Shown: positions 1-7,358, numbered from the stretch's first letter. The stretch: 26,541 bases of DNA from an uncultured Microcaldota archaeon (GCA_903858385.1 CAIOIN010000110.1:1-26541); one strand, 5' to 3'. Numbers and translations are program-made. The notes: generated by a model not told the origin, from the letters alone.

Positions 1-152
1 ACACCCAGAGGCTCGTAAACATCGCCGCGCTCTCGTATTATTCGTCGTGTTTAAATATCCCGTTATATGTAATATTCAACAGACAGAACGTGCTTGAGGA
101 GAGCAAGGAGAGGATGAAGGCCTGCCTCAAGGAGATTTTCGGTGAACAATAA
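1..152 (+). CDS. adkA: Adenylate kinase (archaeal AdkA type), C-terminal end only
   Basis: The frame opens at base 3 and runs to the TAA at 150-152, giving 49 residues without a start, so the gene is cut by the window edge. The segment VNIAALSYYSS followed by IFNRQNVLEES resembles the C-terminal helix and strand of archaeal adenylate kinases, where an N-x-A-A-x-x-Y helix precedes a hydrophobic strand ending in N and a final helix. AdkA makes two ADP from ATP and AMP. The position supports the call: in many archaea adk lies between secY and the DUF106 gene, and a DUF106 gene follows here with its ATG overlapping this stop codon. No P-loop is available to confirm it. The identification rests on my recollection of the family pattern plus synteny. 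Confidence 0.7.
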   Translation, partial: TQRLVNIAALSYYSSCLNIPLYVIFNRQNVLEESKERMKACLKEIFGEQ

Positions 153-673
153 TGGATATTTTTGGAGTCTCGCTCCCGGTTGGGGCCGAGATGGTAGTGA
201 TAGTCATAGGCGCGCTCTACACGCTAGCCTCGGTGCTGCTTCAGAGGAAACTGATGAACCCTAAGCGCATGCGCGAGGTGCAGTCGCAGATAAAAAAGCT
301 GACGAACGAGCTCAATGCTCTCGTCAAGAGCAACGCCCCGAAGGAGCAGCAGGCGGCAAAGCAGAGCGAGGTGATGAAGCTCATGGGCGAGAGCATGAGG
401 ACCTCGATGAAGCCGATGTTCGTGATAATGCCGATCTTCCTGGTGGTCTATTACCTGGTATTGCCGGCGCTGCTGCTGGCAGTGGGCATGGCGACCAAGA
501 GCGGGCAGTCGGTGTTCTTTTATACGGTGCTCATACTGGGCCTTGTCTCATCGATGGTCATACTTCTTTATGACAGATCCATGACGAAGAAGGAAGAGAA
601 GGTATTGCAGACTGATGAACAGAATCTGGAGAAAGCGGAGAAGGGAGAGCTGGGCGTCAAAACCCATATGTAG
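152..673 (+). CDS. DUF106 / YidC-Oxa1-EMC3 superfamily membrane protein
   Basis: This 173-residue protein has one N-terminal membrane segment at about residues 12-32, a charged coiled-coil at about 35-85 (rich in K, E and Q), and two further membrane segments at about 90-112 and 120-140, ending in a charged cytosolic tail. Three membrane segments with a long cytosolic coiled coil after the first is the layout of archaeal DUF106 proteins, which belong to the Oxa1/YidC/EMC3 group of membrane-protein insertases. It probably helps insert proteins into the cytoplasmic membrane; that role is inferred from the family. Its ATG overlaps the stop of the upstream adk fragment (TAATG), and L34e follows 8 bp later, which is the usual archaeal ribosomal/secretion gene order. 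Confidence 0.85.
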   Translation: MDIFGVSLPVGAEMVVIVIGALYTLASVLLQRKLMNPKRMREVQSQIKKLTNELNALVKSNAPKEQQAAKQSEVMKLMGESMRTSMKPMFVIMPIFLVVYYLVLPALLLAVGMATKSGQSVFFYTVLILGLVSSMVILLYDRSMTKKEEKVLQTDEQNLEKAEKGELGVKTHM

Positions 674-681
674 GTGCTTAT

Positions 682-999
682 ATGCCAAAACCAATGCACA
701 GGTCAACAAGCTTCAAGAGAATGAGCAGGGTCACCCCTACGGGTAGGAATGTCGTCCACTACAGGAGGGCGAAGGGTTCCATGCCGCACTGCGCCATATG
801 CAGGAAAGAGCTTAGCGGGATAAGCATGAAGGGCGGCAAGTCCAGGAAGACAACGAGCAGGCTGTTCGGGGGGACATTGTGCGCGAAGTGCACTGCCGAT
901 GTCATAAAGATGGGCAGCCGCATAGAGCAGGGGGACATGAAGCTCGACGACATAAGCATAAAGCAGCGAACTTTCGTGCTACAGTTGGTAGCTCATTGA
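682..999 (+). CDS. rpl34e: Large-subunit ribosomal protein L34e
   Basis: This is a basic 105-residue protein. The N-terminus MPKPMHRSTSFKR and the VTPTGRNVVHYRR stretch are typical of L34e, an archaeal/eukaryotic 50S protein absent from bacteria. Two Cys pairs, CAIC at about residues 37-40 and CAKC at about 67-70, form the expected zinc ribbon. Length is slightly above the usual archaeal size of about 90. It lies 8 bp after the DUF106 gene and 10 bp before the cytidylate kinase ORF, so it is almost certainly in the same transcript. Nothing is missing or frameshifted. Confidence 0.93.
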   Translation: MPKPMHRSTSFKRMSRVTPTGRNVVHYRRAKGSMPHCAICRKELSGISMKGGKSRKTTSRLFGGTLCAKCTADVIKMGSRIEQGDMKLDDISIKQRTFVLQLVAH

Positions 1000-1009
1000 T
1001 CTGTTTTCC

Positions 1010-1840
1010 ATGGACGCCATAATCATCTCGGGGCTGCCAGCCGCTGGTAAGACTACCGTAGGGGGCATAGTGGGCAAGAAGCTCGGCCTCAAGGTCGTGG
1101 GCGGCGGGGACGTGCTCAAGGAGATGGCTGAGGAGCTGGGCTTCAAGGTTACCGGCGAGGGCTGGTGGGACACTCCGGAAGGCATGAAGTTCATGGAACG
1201 CCGGAAGCAGATAAGCGATTTCGACAAGCGGGCCGATGCGCTCCTGATAAAGAAGGCGAAGGCCGGCGACGTGATCATAACGAGCTACACGATGCCGTGG
1301 ATATGCGATTGCGGCATAAAGGTCTGGCTCTCCGGAAGCGCGGAGAAAAGAGCTGAGCGGATGGCCGAGCGGGACAAGAGCACGTTGGAGTTCTGCATCG
1401 ACATGGTGAAGCAGCGCGACGAGAAGAACTACAAGCTCTACAAGAGCCTTTACGGCATAGAGTTCGGGAAGGACCTCAAGCCTTTCGACATAAACATAGA
1501 CACAGACAACATAGACGCGGACAAGGTCGCGGACATACTTATAGAGTTCATAAAAAATAAGAAAACGAAAACGAGTGAGCGAATGGCACTGATAGAAGTC
1601 GGCAGGGTATGCATAAAGAAGTACGGGAGGGACGCGGGCAGCAGGGCGGTCGTGACGAAGGTGATCGACAACAACTTCGTGAACATTGTTACTGCAGTGA
1701 GGCAGAAGGAGAGGAGGTGCAACACCAACCATCTCGAGTTCCTGAAGGAGAGCATAGACGTTAAGGACAAGGAGCTGGTCAAGAAAACTCTTGGGATAGA
1801 GGAAAGGGAACCCCAAAAGAGGGCAACTCAGAAGAAGTAA
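1010..1840 (+). CDS. cmk: Cytidylate kinase fused in frame to ribosomal protein L14e
   Basis: A single 276-residue reading frame holds two proteins that are separate adjacent genes in most archaea. Residues 1 to about 185 are an archaeal CMP kinase: P-loop GLPAAGKTT near residue 8, the DFDKRAD segment, the KVWLSGSAEKRAERMAERD lid region, and a closing INIDTDN strand. It phosphorylates CMP to CDP. Residues 192-276 are a complete L14e beginning MALIEVGRVCIKKYGRDAGS. The linker has no in-frame stop, only out-of-frame TAA and TGA. An in-frame ATG at 1583 with GTGA upstream could also give free L14e. Synteny (L34e, cmk, L14e) agrees with both assignments. The usual next gene, truB, is absent; an ABC transporter follows. 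Both domains are secure. Whether the protein stays fused is not. Confidence 0.9.
   Translation: MDAIIISGLPAAGKTTVGGIVGKKLGLKVVGGGDVLKEMAEELGFKVTGEGWWDTPEGMKFMERRKQISDFDKRADALLIKKAKAGDVIITSYTMPWICDCGIKVWLSGSAEKRAERMAERDKSTLEFCIDMVKQRDEKNYKLYKSLYGIEFGKDLKPFDINIDTDNIDADKVADILIEFIKNKKTKTSERMALIEVGRVCIKKYGRDAGSRAVVTKVIDNNFVNIVTAVRQKERRCNTNHLEFLKESIDVKDKELVKKTLGIEEREPQKRATQKK
1583..1840 (+). other. rpl14e: L14e moiety of the Cmk-L14e ORF, with possible internal start
   Basis: The segment from the in-frame ATG at 1583 encodes 85 residues and matches a whole archaeal L14e: an N-terminal KOW-like beta barrel (EVGRVCIKKYGRDAGSR, then VTKVIDNNFVNIV) followed by a short helical tail. GTGA lies at 1574-1577, five bases before the ATG, which matches part of the archaeal Shine-Dalgarno sequence GGTGA. 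Ribosomes could therefore start here and make free L14e as well as, or instead of, the fusion. I list it separately because the product matters for ribosome stoichiometry. Confidence 0.6.
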
Positions 1841-1873
1841 CCCTTTGCGCCCGGGGCTAACGCGGCTAGACTC

Positions 1874-1884
1874 ATAATATTATA
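1874..1884 (+). promoter_or_regulatory. TATA-box promoter of the ABC transporter pair
   Basis: The AT-rich stretch ATAATATTATA sits in the 50-65 bp gap after the L14e stop. Its centre is about 26 bp before the ATG at 1906. Archaeal TATA boxes lie about 26 bp before the transcription start, so the mRNA would begin at or next to this ATG and be leaderless. This favours the ATG at 1906 over the in-frame GTG at 1891. Confidence 0.6.
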
Positions 1885-1905
1885 CTTTTTGTGCAATGTT
1901 CTAGC

Positions 1906-2817
1906 ATGCAAAGCGACATTGCCGTGAGGAACCTTGTGAAGAGGTTCGGGAAGAATACGGCTTTGAAGGACATAACCCTTACCTCGAAGAAAGGGATAAA
2001 CATAATACTTGGCCCGAACGGGGCCGGAAAGAGCACGCTGCTGAAATGCATTGACGGGCTGTACAGGCCGAGCAGCGGATATGTGTCCGTGCTAAACGCG
2101 AATCCTTACACCGACGCGCACGCCAGATCGAAGATATCGCTATTGGCGGACGTTTACGGACTTTACGATTTCATGAGCGTCAAGGACAATCTCAGGTTCT
2201 TCGGCAATTTCTACGGCCTGCGGGGCGATGAGGCCATCCGCAAAACTGCCGAGATGATGGGCGAGCTCGATCTGAAGCAGTATCTCGATGCCAAGGTCGA
2301 GGCGTTGAGCAGGGGCACCAAGCAGAAGGTAGCTTTCTGCAGGTCGATGCTGAACGAGGCGCAGGTGTTATTGTTAGATGAGCCTACCGCGTTCCTCGAC
2401 GCAAATGCTTCGGATGTGGTCAGGAGCCATGTCCAGGAGATGGCGCATGATGGCAAGACAGTGATGTTCGTGACGCAGAGGCTAGATGAGGTCACGAGGC
2501 TGAATTCGAGGATATTGGTGCTGAGAGAGGGCAGGCTGGCTGCAGAAACAGACGCGGAAGGCATATACAGCACGGTATTCAAAGGCGTGGACGTGAGCGT
2601 GAGGCTCGCCAGGCCGATAGGCGAGAAGGCGATAGAGGGCATAAGGAACATAGTATGGAAGAACGGGAAACGTCCGACTCTCATAAAAGTGAGGATAAAC
2701 GGCTACGGCGAAGTTAACAAGGTGCTGAAGGCCTTGATTGACTGCGGCGCCTATGTGGTGAGCGTGGATTATGCAGAACCGGCCCTGGAAAAGCTGGTCT
2801 TCGGTGGTAGGAAATGA
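1906..2817 (+). CDS. ABC transporter ATP-binding protein with Gln in the H-loop
   Basis: This 303-residue ATPase has Walker A GPNGAGKST at residues 36-44, a Q-loop region near LLADVYG, signature LSRGTKQKV from about 134, Walker B LLLDEP with D158-E159, and a D-loop (FLDANA). After Walker B the switch histidine position reads VTQRL, with Gln at residue 191 (codon CAG at 2476-2478). The final 80 or so residues form an extra C-terminal domain as in NatA/CcmA-like ABC-2 exporters. It overlaps the permease gene by 4 bp (ATGA), so the two are translationally coupled. The substrate is unknown; drug, lipid, sodium or polysaccharide export are all possible for this family. The start at 1906 was chosen because the TATA box points to it. 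An in-frame GTG at 1891 is the alternative. Confidence 0.88.
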   Translation: MQSDIAVRNLVKRFGKNTALKDITLTSKKGINIILGPNGAGKSTLLKCIDGLYRPSSGYVSVLNANPYTDAHARSKISLLADVYGLYDFMSVKDNLRFFGNFYGLRGDEAIRKTAEMMGELDLKQYLDAKVEALSRGTKQKVAFCRSMLNEAQVLLLDEPTAFLDANASDVVRSHVQEMAHDGKTVMFVTQRLDEVTRLNSRILVLREGRLAAETDAEGIYSTVFKGVDVSVRLARPIGEKAIEGIRNIVWKNGKRPTLIKVRINGYGEVNKVLKALIDCGAYVVSVDYAEPALEKLVFGGRK

Positions 2818-3593
2818 ACCTTCAAAACGCCTCGGCGGTAGCGATGAAAGACCTGAGGGAGGTCTTCAGCAACATCGGGATATACGGGCCGATGTTCGGA
2901 GTGCCGCTGTTCTTCGCGATCGTGCTGCCGGTGCTGACCCTGTACATAGCGACCAACGCCGCCCCTGCGGCCGTGATCAAGCTGGTGCAGCTGCCGGTCC
3001 AGCCGAGCGACATATATCTGAAGAGCCTGGCCTTTACGCTGTTCTTCGCGGTTAACGTTCTTGGCCCCATATTCATGACGATGCCCATATTCACCGCTTC
3101 AGTCATAGCGGCTGACAGTTTTGTCGGAGAGAAGGAAAGGAAGACTGGCGAAGCGTTGCTTTCCATGCCGATAAGCAACAACGAGCTGCTCCTGGGCAAG
3201 CTGCTTGCATCTTTCATACCTGCAGTGGTGCTGACTTTGGGGGTCTTCGCGCTGTACGGAGGCGTGGTGGATTACCTTGCCTACGGGCAGTTCCACGTGT
3301 ACCTGCTTCCCACAGTTCCATGGCTGATGATGCTTGCGGCATCGCCCCTTCTTGCAATAGCGGCCATGGGCATAGTCGTCTTCGTGTCGTCGAACGTTAA
3401 GAGCATAAAGGAGGCACAGCAGATCAGCTCGCTCCTGGTGCTGCCGGTGCTGCTCATGCCGTTCGCTTCGATATTCGGCGCTGCGAAGATAACCTTTTCT
3501 TTCATGCTCTACCTGATAATCGGGCTTGCCGTGGCTGATCTGCTCATAATCTACATAGCTGCAAAGAGGTTCAAAAGAGAGGCAATGCTGTAG
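2814..3593 (+). CDS. ABC-2 type transporter permease
   Basis: This 259-residue integral membrane protein has about six hydrophobic segments. The first lies at about residues 28-48, the second at about 75-105, and the last at about 225-250. After the second comes the cytosolic motif GEKERKTGEALLSMPISNNE, the coupling-helix signature of ABC-2 permeases (EKERGT-like followed by L and P residues), which docks on the ATPase. It is the membrane half of the exporter encoded with the upstream ATPase, overlapping it by 4 bp. It ends 8 bp from the stop of the convergent mre11 gene. No second permease or binding protein is present, so the transporter is probably a dimer of this subunit. The substrate cannot be read from sequence. 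Confidence 0.88.
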   Translation: MNLQNASAVAMKDLREVFSNIGIYGPMFGVPLFFAIVLPVLTLYIATNAAPAAVIKLVQLPVQPSDIYLKSLAFTLFFAVNVLGPIFMTMPIFTASVIAADSFVGEKERKTGEALLSMPISNNELLLGKLLASFIPAVVLTLGVFALYGGVVDYLAYGQFHVYLLPTVPWLMMLAASPLLAIAAMGIVVFVSSNVKSIKEAQQISSLLVLPVLLMPFASIFGAAKITFSFMLYLIIGLAVADLLIIYIAAKRFKREAML

Positions 3594-3601
3594 CGATTCT
3601 G

Positions 3602-4798
3602 TCAGCCGTGGGCTAAGAACTCCTCAGCCTCTTTCATTACCTTCTCCTTGCTCGCCGAGCTGCTGAGTATCTCGAAGAGCTCCGACGCCTTTGCAGGGTC
3701 GCTGAATTTGAGCTCCTTAAGCTTCGCCAGAAACAGACCCATGCCCAGCTCCTTTATCGGGAGGCTGCCTGCCCTGTTCTCCCTTATGTCCGTTATCCCC
3801 GCTTCGACGGCGGGGCTGACCAATCTTGACGCGTCTATGCTGAGGATGGCCTTGCCCGAGTACCTGTTCGTTATCGTCTGTATCGGCATGTCCAGATTCG
3901 TGAAGCCCTCTTTTATCGTGCCTTCGAGGCTCAATCGCACTATCGGCTTGCCCTTGCTGCTCGCGAGTATGGCGCCAATCTCGTCTTCGCTCCGCTTTAG
4001 GACATCCTTCGGCTCTGCGCTATCGAAAGTTATTACCCGGTGCACGAACTCCCTTGAATCTATCTGCTTGAACTCGTAGGTCTGCTTTTCCGTGTCGAAG
4101 ATGATGAATCCTTTCCTCTCCTGTTCGCCTTCCTTCAGCTGCGTGAGCACCGTGCTGCCCGGTATCAGGAACTTCTTGCCATGGACCTTGCCTTCGATCT
4201 TTGTGTGTATGTGCCCGCAGACGTAGAGGTCGAAGCCTTCAGGAAGGTCGTTGTAGCGTATTGCATCGTCGCTGAACGGCAATAGCTCGTAGACCGACTG
4301 GTGGAACATGAATATGTTGAATGCGCCTTGCACCGGCTTCGGCTTCAGCTCGTTCAGCTTTTCCTTGACCCTGTCTTCCGATAGTCCGCCGAGCCCGAAA
4401 ACCGCGACCTTTTCACCATCTTTTTCTATTATTGTCGTCTCTTCGCTCGTATCCACCAGCAGGCCTGCCAGGGCGAGCAGATTGAGCGGATTGTCCTTGC
4501 CTTCCATGGTGCGCTCGTGCGTGCCGGATATGGCAATGACGGGTATGTCGGTGTGTGCCTTGCCGGTGAACGAGACGACTTTCGAGTTCCAGTGCTTTTT
4601 AGAGATGTCCCTGAATAGGTTTATCGCCTGGGCCATCGCCTCCGGCTTCGGAGACCGCCTGTCGAATATGTCTCCGGGCAACAGCATGGCGTCGGCCATG
4701 GTGCTGGCGAGCTCCATTGCCTCTCTTGCCTGCTTGATCGCGTCGTCGGAGAACTTATCGTGACCTATGTGCAGATCCGATACGATTGCCAGCTTCAT
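3602..4798 (-). CDS. mre11: Mre11/SbcD-type DNA repair nuclease
   Basis: The 398-residue protein starts MKLAIVSDLHIGHDKFSDDA and carries the metallophosphoesterase motifs of Mre11: D8 and H10 in DLHIG, D43 in GDIFD, G-T-H-E at 92-95, FMFHQ, and GHIH. Mre11 uses two manganese ions for 3'-5' exonuclease and endonuclease action and works with Rad50 on DNA ends. Motif III is GTHE rather than the common GNHD/GNHE, so Thr93 stands where a metal-binding Asn is expected. The remaining C-terminal 200 residues would hold the capping and Rad50-binding regions. Rad50, HerA and NurA, frequent neighbours in archaea, are not adjacent. Instead mre11 is third after prefoldin beta and a DHH phosphoesterase, 24 bp downstream of the latter. 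Confidence 0.85.
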   Translation of the reverse strand: MKLAIVSDLHIGHDKFSDDAIKQAREAMELASTMADAMLLPGDIFDRRSPKPEAMAQAINLFRDISKKHWNSKVVSFTGKAHTDIPVIAISGTHERTMEGKDNPLNLLALAGLLVDTSEETTIIEKDGEKVAVFGLGGLSEDRVKEKLNELKPKPVQGAFNIFMFHQSVYELLPFSDDAIRYNDLPEGFDLYVCGHIHTKIEGKVHGKKFLIPGSTVLTQLKEGEQERKGFIIFDTEKQTYEFKQIDSREFVHRVITFDSAEPKDVLKRSEDEIGAILASSKGKPIVRLSLEGTIKEGFTNLDMPIQTITNRYSGKAILSIDASRLVSPAVEAGITDIRENRAGSLPIKELGMGLFLAKLKELKFSDPAKASELFEILSSSASKEKVMKEAEEFLAHG

Positions 4799-4822
4799 AG
4801 AATTGACCTTGCGCTTTTTGGA

Positions 4823-5815
4823 TTATCTTTTCCCCGTTGCCTTGGTTATTTCAGAAACGAACTTGCTGGCGAACTCCACGGCCTTAGGAATTGCGGGACC
4901 GTAAGCGCCTGCCGCGCACGGATGCCCTCCGCCATGGCCGCCTATTATGGGCCCGAGATCCTTCATGATCCTGCCGAGATGCACATTGAGCTCCTTGTCC
5001 AATGGCGGCCGCAGCCTGGCCGAGAATGACACTTCCTTTTTGTTTATCGAGTAGAACAGGGCTAGGTCCGCGCCGACCTTGATCGCGTCGTCTGCCGATT
5101 GGTTGGCATGCCCTTTTGCGATGCCAGTGGCAAACAACAGGCCGGCGACGACCGAAGTCTTTGAATTGAACAGGTCGTGCATCGACTGCTCCCTTGCATC
5201 GACAGAGGCGGTGTGCTGCATGATCGGCAATAGGGACACGTAATCCACGTTCGCGATGTTGAGCAGCTCGCCAACCTCTTCAAAGGTGCGGTAGGATGCA
5301 TTCCTGAATTCTGCGGAATCGGATATGATTCCTAGGGCGATGAGCTCGGCTATGCTTTTTGAGATCATTACGCCTGCGAGCCTCAGAACTTCGTACACTA
5401 TGCTTGCTGTCGAATTGTAGAACTCGTCGTTGAACACCATGACGTTCTCTCTGGCCATTGCCTGCGCTGCGTGGTGGTCTATTATCAGTACAGGGCCTTT
5501 GCGCGCGTTCAGTTTGTTCTTGAATGCCCCGCAATCCTCGAAATTGTTCACGTCGAGCATTATCACCAGGTCCGCGGAGTCGTCGAATTTTGTCGTGATT
5601 CTGCCTTCGTCGAATCCCAGCTGGTCTAGTATCCGCTTTGAGTTCGCTGTTATGAAATCCGGAGTGACTATGATCGAATCATTGAAGTATTCGGCCAAAC
5701 CGAAAGCGGATGATACGGAATCCGTGTCGCCCAAGGAATGGAAGGTCAGCATTACTTTTTTCGTTTTGTAATCCATCAGTGTTGATCTGAGTATCTCAAA
5801 ATCGATGATGCCCAT
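4823..5815 (-). CDS. DHH/DHHA1 family phosphoesterase
   Basis: This 330-residue protein has the two-domain DHH layout. The N-terminal DHH domain shows motif I as HSLGDTDSVSSA (H26, D30, D32), motif II as IMLDVNN, and the family triad DHH in LIIDHHAA at about 115. The C-terminal DHHA1 domain ends with GGHGGGHPCAAGA, the substrate-binding glycine-rich loop. Relatives include nanoRNase/pAp phosphatase (NrnA), archaeal RecJ-like exonucleases and cyclic-dinucleotide phosphodiesterases, all manganese-dependent phosphodiester hydrolases. The length suits the short NrnA-like type better than RecJ/GAN, but substrate cannot be chosen from sequence. It begins 4 bp after the prefoldin beta stop and precedes mre11, so an RNA or DNA end-processing role is a reasonable inference. 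Confidence 0.87.
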   Translation of the reverse strand: MGIIDFEILRSTLMDYKTKKVMLTFHSLGDTDSVSSAFGLAEYFNDSIIVTPDFITANSKRILDQLGFDEGRITTKFDDSADLVIMLDVNNFEDCGAFKNKLNARKGPVLIIDHHAAQAMARENVMVFNDEFYNSTASIVYEVLRLAGVMISKSIAELIALGIISDSAEFRNASYRTFEEVGELLNIANVDYVSLLPIMQHTASVDAREQSMHDLFNSKTSVVAGLLFATGIAKGHANQSADDAIKVGADLALFYSINKKEVSFSARLRPPLDKELNVHLGRIMKDLGPIIGGHGGGHPCAAGAYGPAIPKAVEFASKFVSEITKATGKR

Positions 5816-5819
5816 CTTA

Positions 5820-6164
5820 TCATGCTTGCTCCTTGAAATCCTTCAGCGCGTTCGTTATGTTTGTCCTGAGCGATTGCTCCCTCTTCGAGAAGTCCTCGTA
5901 CTGCTTTGAGACTATGCCGAGCCGCATCTCGGTCGACTCCTGCTTCTCCTTCAGGTCCTTGACGGCCTTTTCCTTTGGTACCTCGACTATCACGCCGCCG
6001 ACCGACAGGTATACCTTGCCTGTTGCCTTCTCCACTTCCGCCATCGCCTCCTTGAACTCTTCCTTCATTTCGGTGAACTGCTCCTTCTGCATCGCCACCG
6101 ACTGAAGCTGCTCTTGAAGCATCTGATATTCCTTTGTGAGCTTCTCTATTTGATCCCTATCCAT
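5820..6164 (-). CDS. pfdB: Prefoldin beta subunit
   Basis: This 114-residue protein has two long heptad-rich helices, residues 1 to about 48 and about 70-114, separated by a beta-hairpin segment with KVYLSVGGVIVEVPKEKAV. That coiled coil, double beta hairpin, coiled coil pattern and the length match archaeal prefoldin beta. Four beta and two alpha subunits form a jellyfish-shaped holdase that passes unfolded proteins to the thermosome. The alpha subunit is not in the window. It is first in an operon with a DHH phosphoesterase 4 bp downstream and then mre11. A TATA box about 31 bp before its ATG supplies the promoter. Confidence 0.92.
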   Translation of the reverse strand: MDRDQIEKLTKEYQMLQEQLQSVAMQKEQFTEMKEEFKEAMAEVEKATGKVYLSVGGVIVEVPKEKAVKDLKEKQESTEMRLGIVSKQYEDFSKREQSLRTNITNALKDFKEQA

Positions 6165-6190
6165 GTTATCAAGCAGTTATGCCAGTTAAA

Positions 6191-6198
6191 GTTTATAG
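6191..6198 (-). promoter_or_regulatory. TATA box for the pfdB-DHH-mre11 operon
   Basis: On the minus strand CTATAAAC lies about 31 bp before the pfdB ATG at 6164. Transcription would start about 5 bases before the ATG, so the leader is almost absent. This separates the operon from the nuo genes upstream. Confidence 0.6.
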
Positions 6199-6228
6199 AA
6201 GTAACGAATGTTGGCTTGTCTGCGGCTT

Positions 6229-6254
6229 CTTGGCACCAGGACCGGGCTGGCAAG
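6229..6254 (-). terminator. Hairpin just after nuoD, possible 3' end of the nuo transcript
   Basis: Read on the minus strand, CTTG and CCAG pair with CTGG and CAAG around a 7-base loop, with a 3-base bulge on one side. It lies within 7-32 bp after the nuoD stop and before the pfdB TATA box. There is no clean T-run after it, so it may be a processing or mRNA-end structure and not a true terminator. Confidence 0.3.
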
Positions 6255-6260
6255 CGCGGA

Positions 6261-7358
6261 TTACCTATCGAGCTCGCCCAGTATTATGTCCAGGCTGCCC
6301 AGGATGGGGAAGAGGTCCGCGAACTTCTGTCCTTCTGCCATCTCCGGCAGCGCCGCGAGATTTATGAAGGCCGGAGACCTCAGCGATATCCGGTATGGCT
6401 TCTGCTTGTCAGGTATCATGTAGATGAGGCCTTCACCCCTCGGCAGCTCGCGCTGCACGATCACGGTGTCAGGTTTTGCCACTGGCCCTATCAGCTTTAT
6501 GGGCAGGCCGAGCAGGTCGCCGGTTTCGGGCATGCCATCGAGGGCCTGCCTTATCACCCTTATGCTCTGCAGCATTTCTTCGTATCTGACCCTATACCTG
6601 TCGAATGCATCGCCGTGGAATCCCGTGGGTACCACGAACTTCATCTTGCCGTAAACGTAATACGGACTGGTCTTTCTCGTGTCCTCTTCCACGCCCGAAG
6701 CACGAAGCACAGGGCCGGAAACGCCATGGCCGATTGCGGAACTTTGGGTCAATATGCCGACGCCCTTTGTCCGCTCCATGAAAACAGGGTTTTCGTCCAA
6801 GAGATCCGGATATCCGAGTATCTTCTCTTCGAGATAATCGGTCAGTTCGTACGCCCTCCTCCTGAAATCTTCTGGGATGTTGCTCTTGAAGCCACCCAAC
6901 CTCAGATTGAGGTAGAACATCCTGCCTCCAGACACGTCCTGCATCAATTTGAGTATCTTTGCCCGCTCCCTGAAGGCCCACATGTACATGGTGAAGAACT
7001 GCCCGTTGTCGTTCGCGAAGGTGCCGAGCCAGAGCAGATGGCTGGCCACCCTCTGGAATTCGAGGAGTATGACGCGGAGGTATTGCGCCCTCTCTTTCAC
7101 CGCGATCCCGAGGGCCTGCTCCACTGCCGATACATAGAGGTCGTCCCAGCACAGCGGGGCGACATAATCCAACTTTTCGGTGTAGGATTGATTCTGCATG
7201 TACATTCTTGTCTCCATGAGCTTCTCCACGCCCCGGTGCAGAAAACCTATGTGCGGCTCCACCTTCTTTATCGTGTCTCCGTCTACATCGACAAGAAGCC
7301 GTAGCACGCCGTGCGTGCTCGGATGCACCGTACCCACGTTTATGTCCATTATCGTCAT
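6261..7358 (-). CDS. nuoD: NADH-quinone oxidoreductase subunit D (49 kDa)
   Basis: This 365-residue subunit lies in the complex I peripheral arm at the quinone site. The start at 7358 was chosen because MTIMDINVGTVHPSTHG is the family N-terminus and its ATG overlaps the nuoC stop by one base. The longer in-frame extension to 7508 is coding sequence of nuoC. His16 in HPSTHG and Tyr65 in LDYV match the two quinone-head ligands (His38 and Tyr87 in Thermus Nqo4). RIGGxK-like RLGGFKSN, RASGVEEDTRK and the C-terminal ILGSLDIILGELDR are also family landmarks. There are no nickel-binding CxxC pairs, so it is not a hydrogenase subunit. Separate C and D genes differ from the E. coli NuoCD fusion. It is last in nuoABCD. 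Confidence 0.93.
   Translation of the reverse strand: MTIMDINVGTVHPSTHGVLRLLVDVDGDTIKKVEPHIGFLHRGVEKLMETRMYMQNQSYTEKLDYVAPLCWDDLYVSAVEQALGIAVKERAQYLRVILLEFQRVASHLLWLGTFANDNGQFFTMYMWAFRERAKILKLMQDVSGGRMFYLNLRLGGFKSNIPEDFRRRAYELTDYLEEKILGYPDLLDENPVFMERTKGVGILTQSSAIGHGVSGPVLRASGVEEDTRKTSPYYVYGKMKFVVPTGFHGDAFDRYRVRYEEMLQSIRVIRQALDGMPETGDLLGLPIKLIGPVAKPDTVIVQRELPRGEGLIYMIPDKQKPYRISLRSPAFINLAALPEMAEGQKFADLFPILGSLDIILGELDR

Noticed and set aside
902..1816. 304-codon open frame on the minus strand opposite Cmk-L14e.
   Set aside because: It is the reverse of two well-conserved domains and has no family features or promoter.
6114..7304. 396-codon open frame on the plus strand opposite nuoD and pfdB.
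   Set aside because: It lies antisense to nuoD, a clear conserved protein, and its product has no recognisable motifs; long antisense frames are common in GC-balanced coding DNA.
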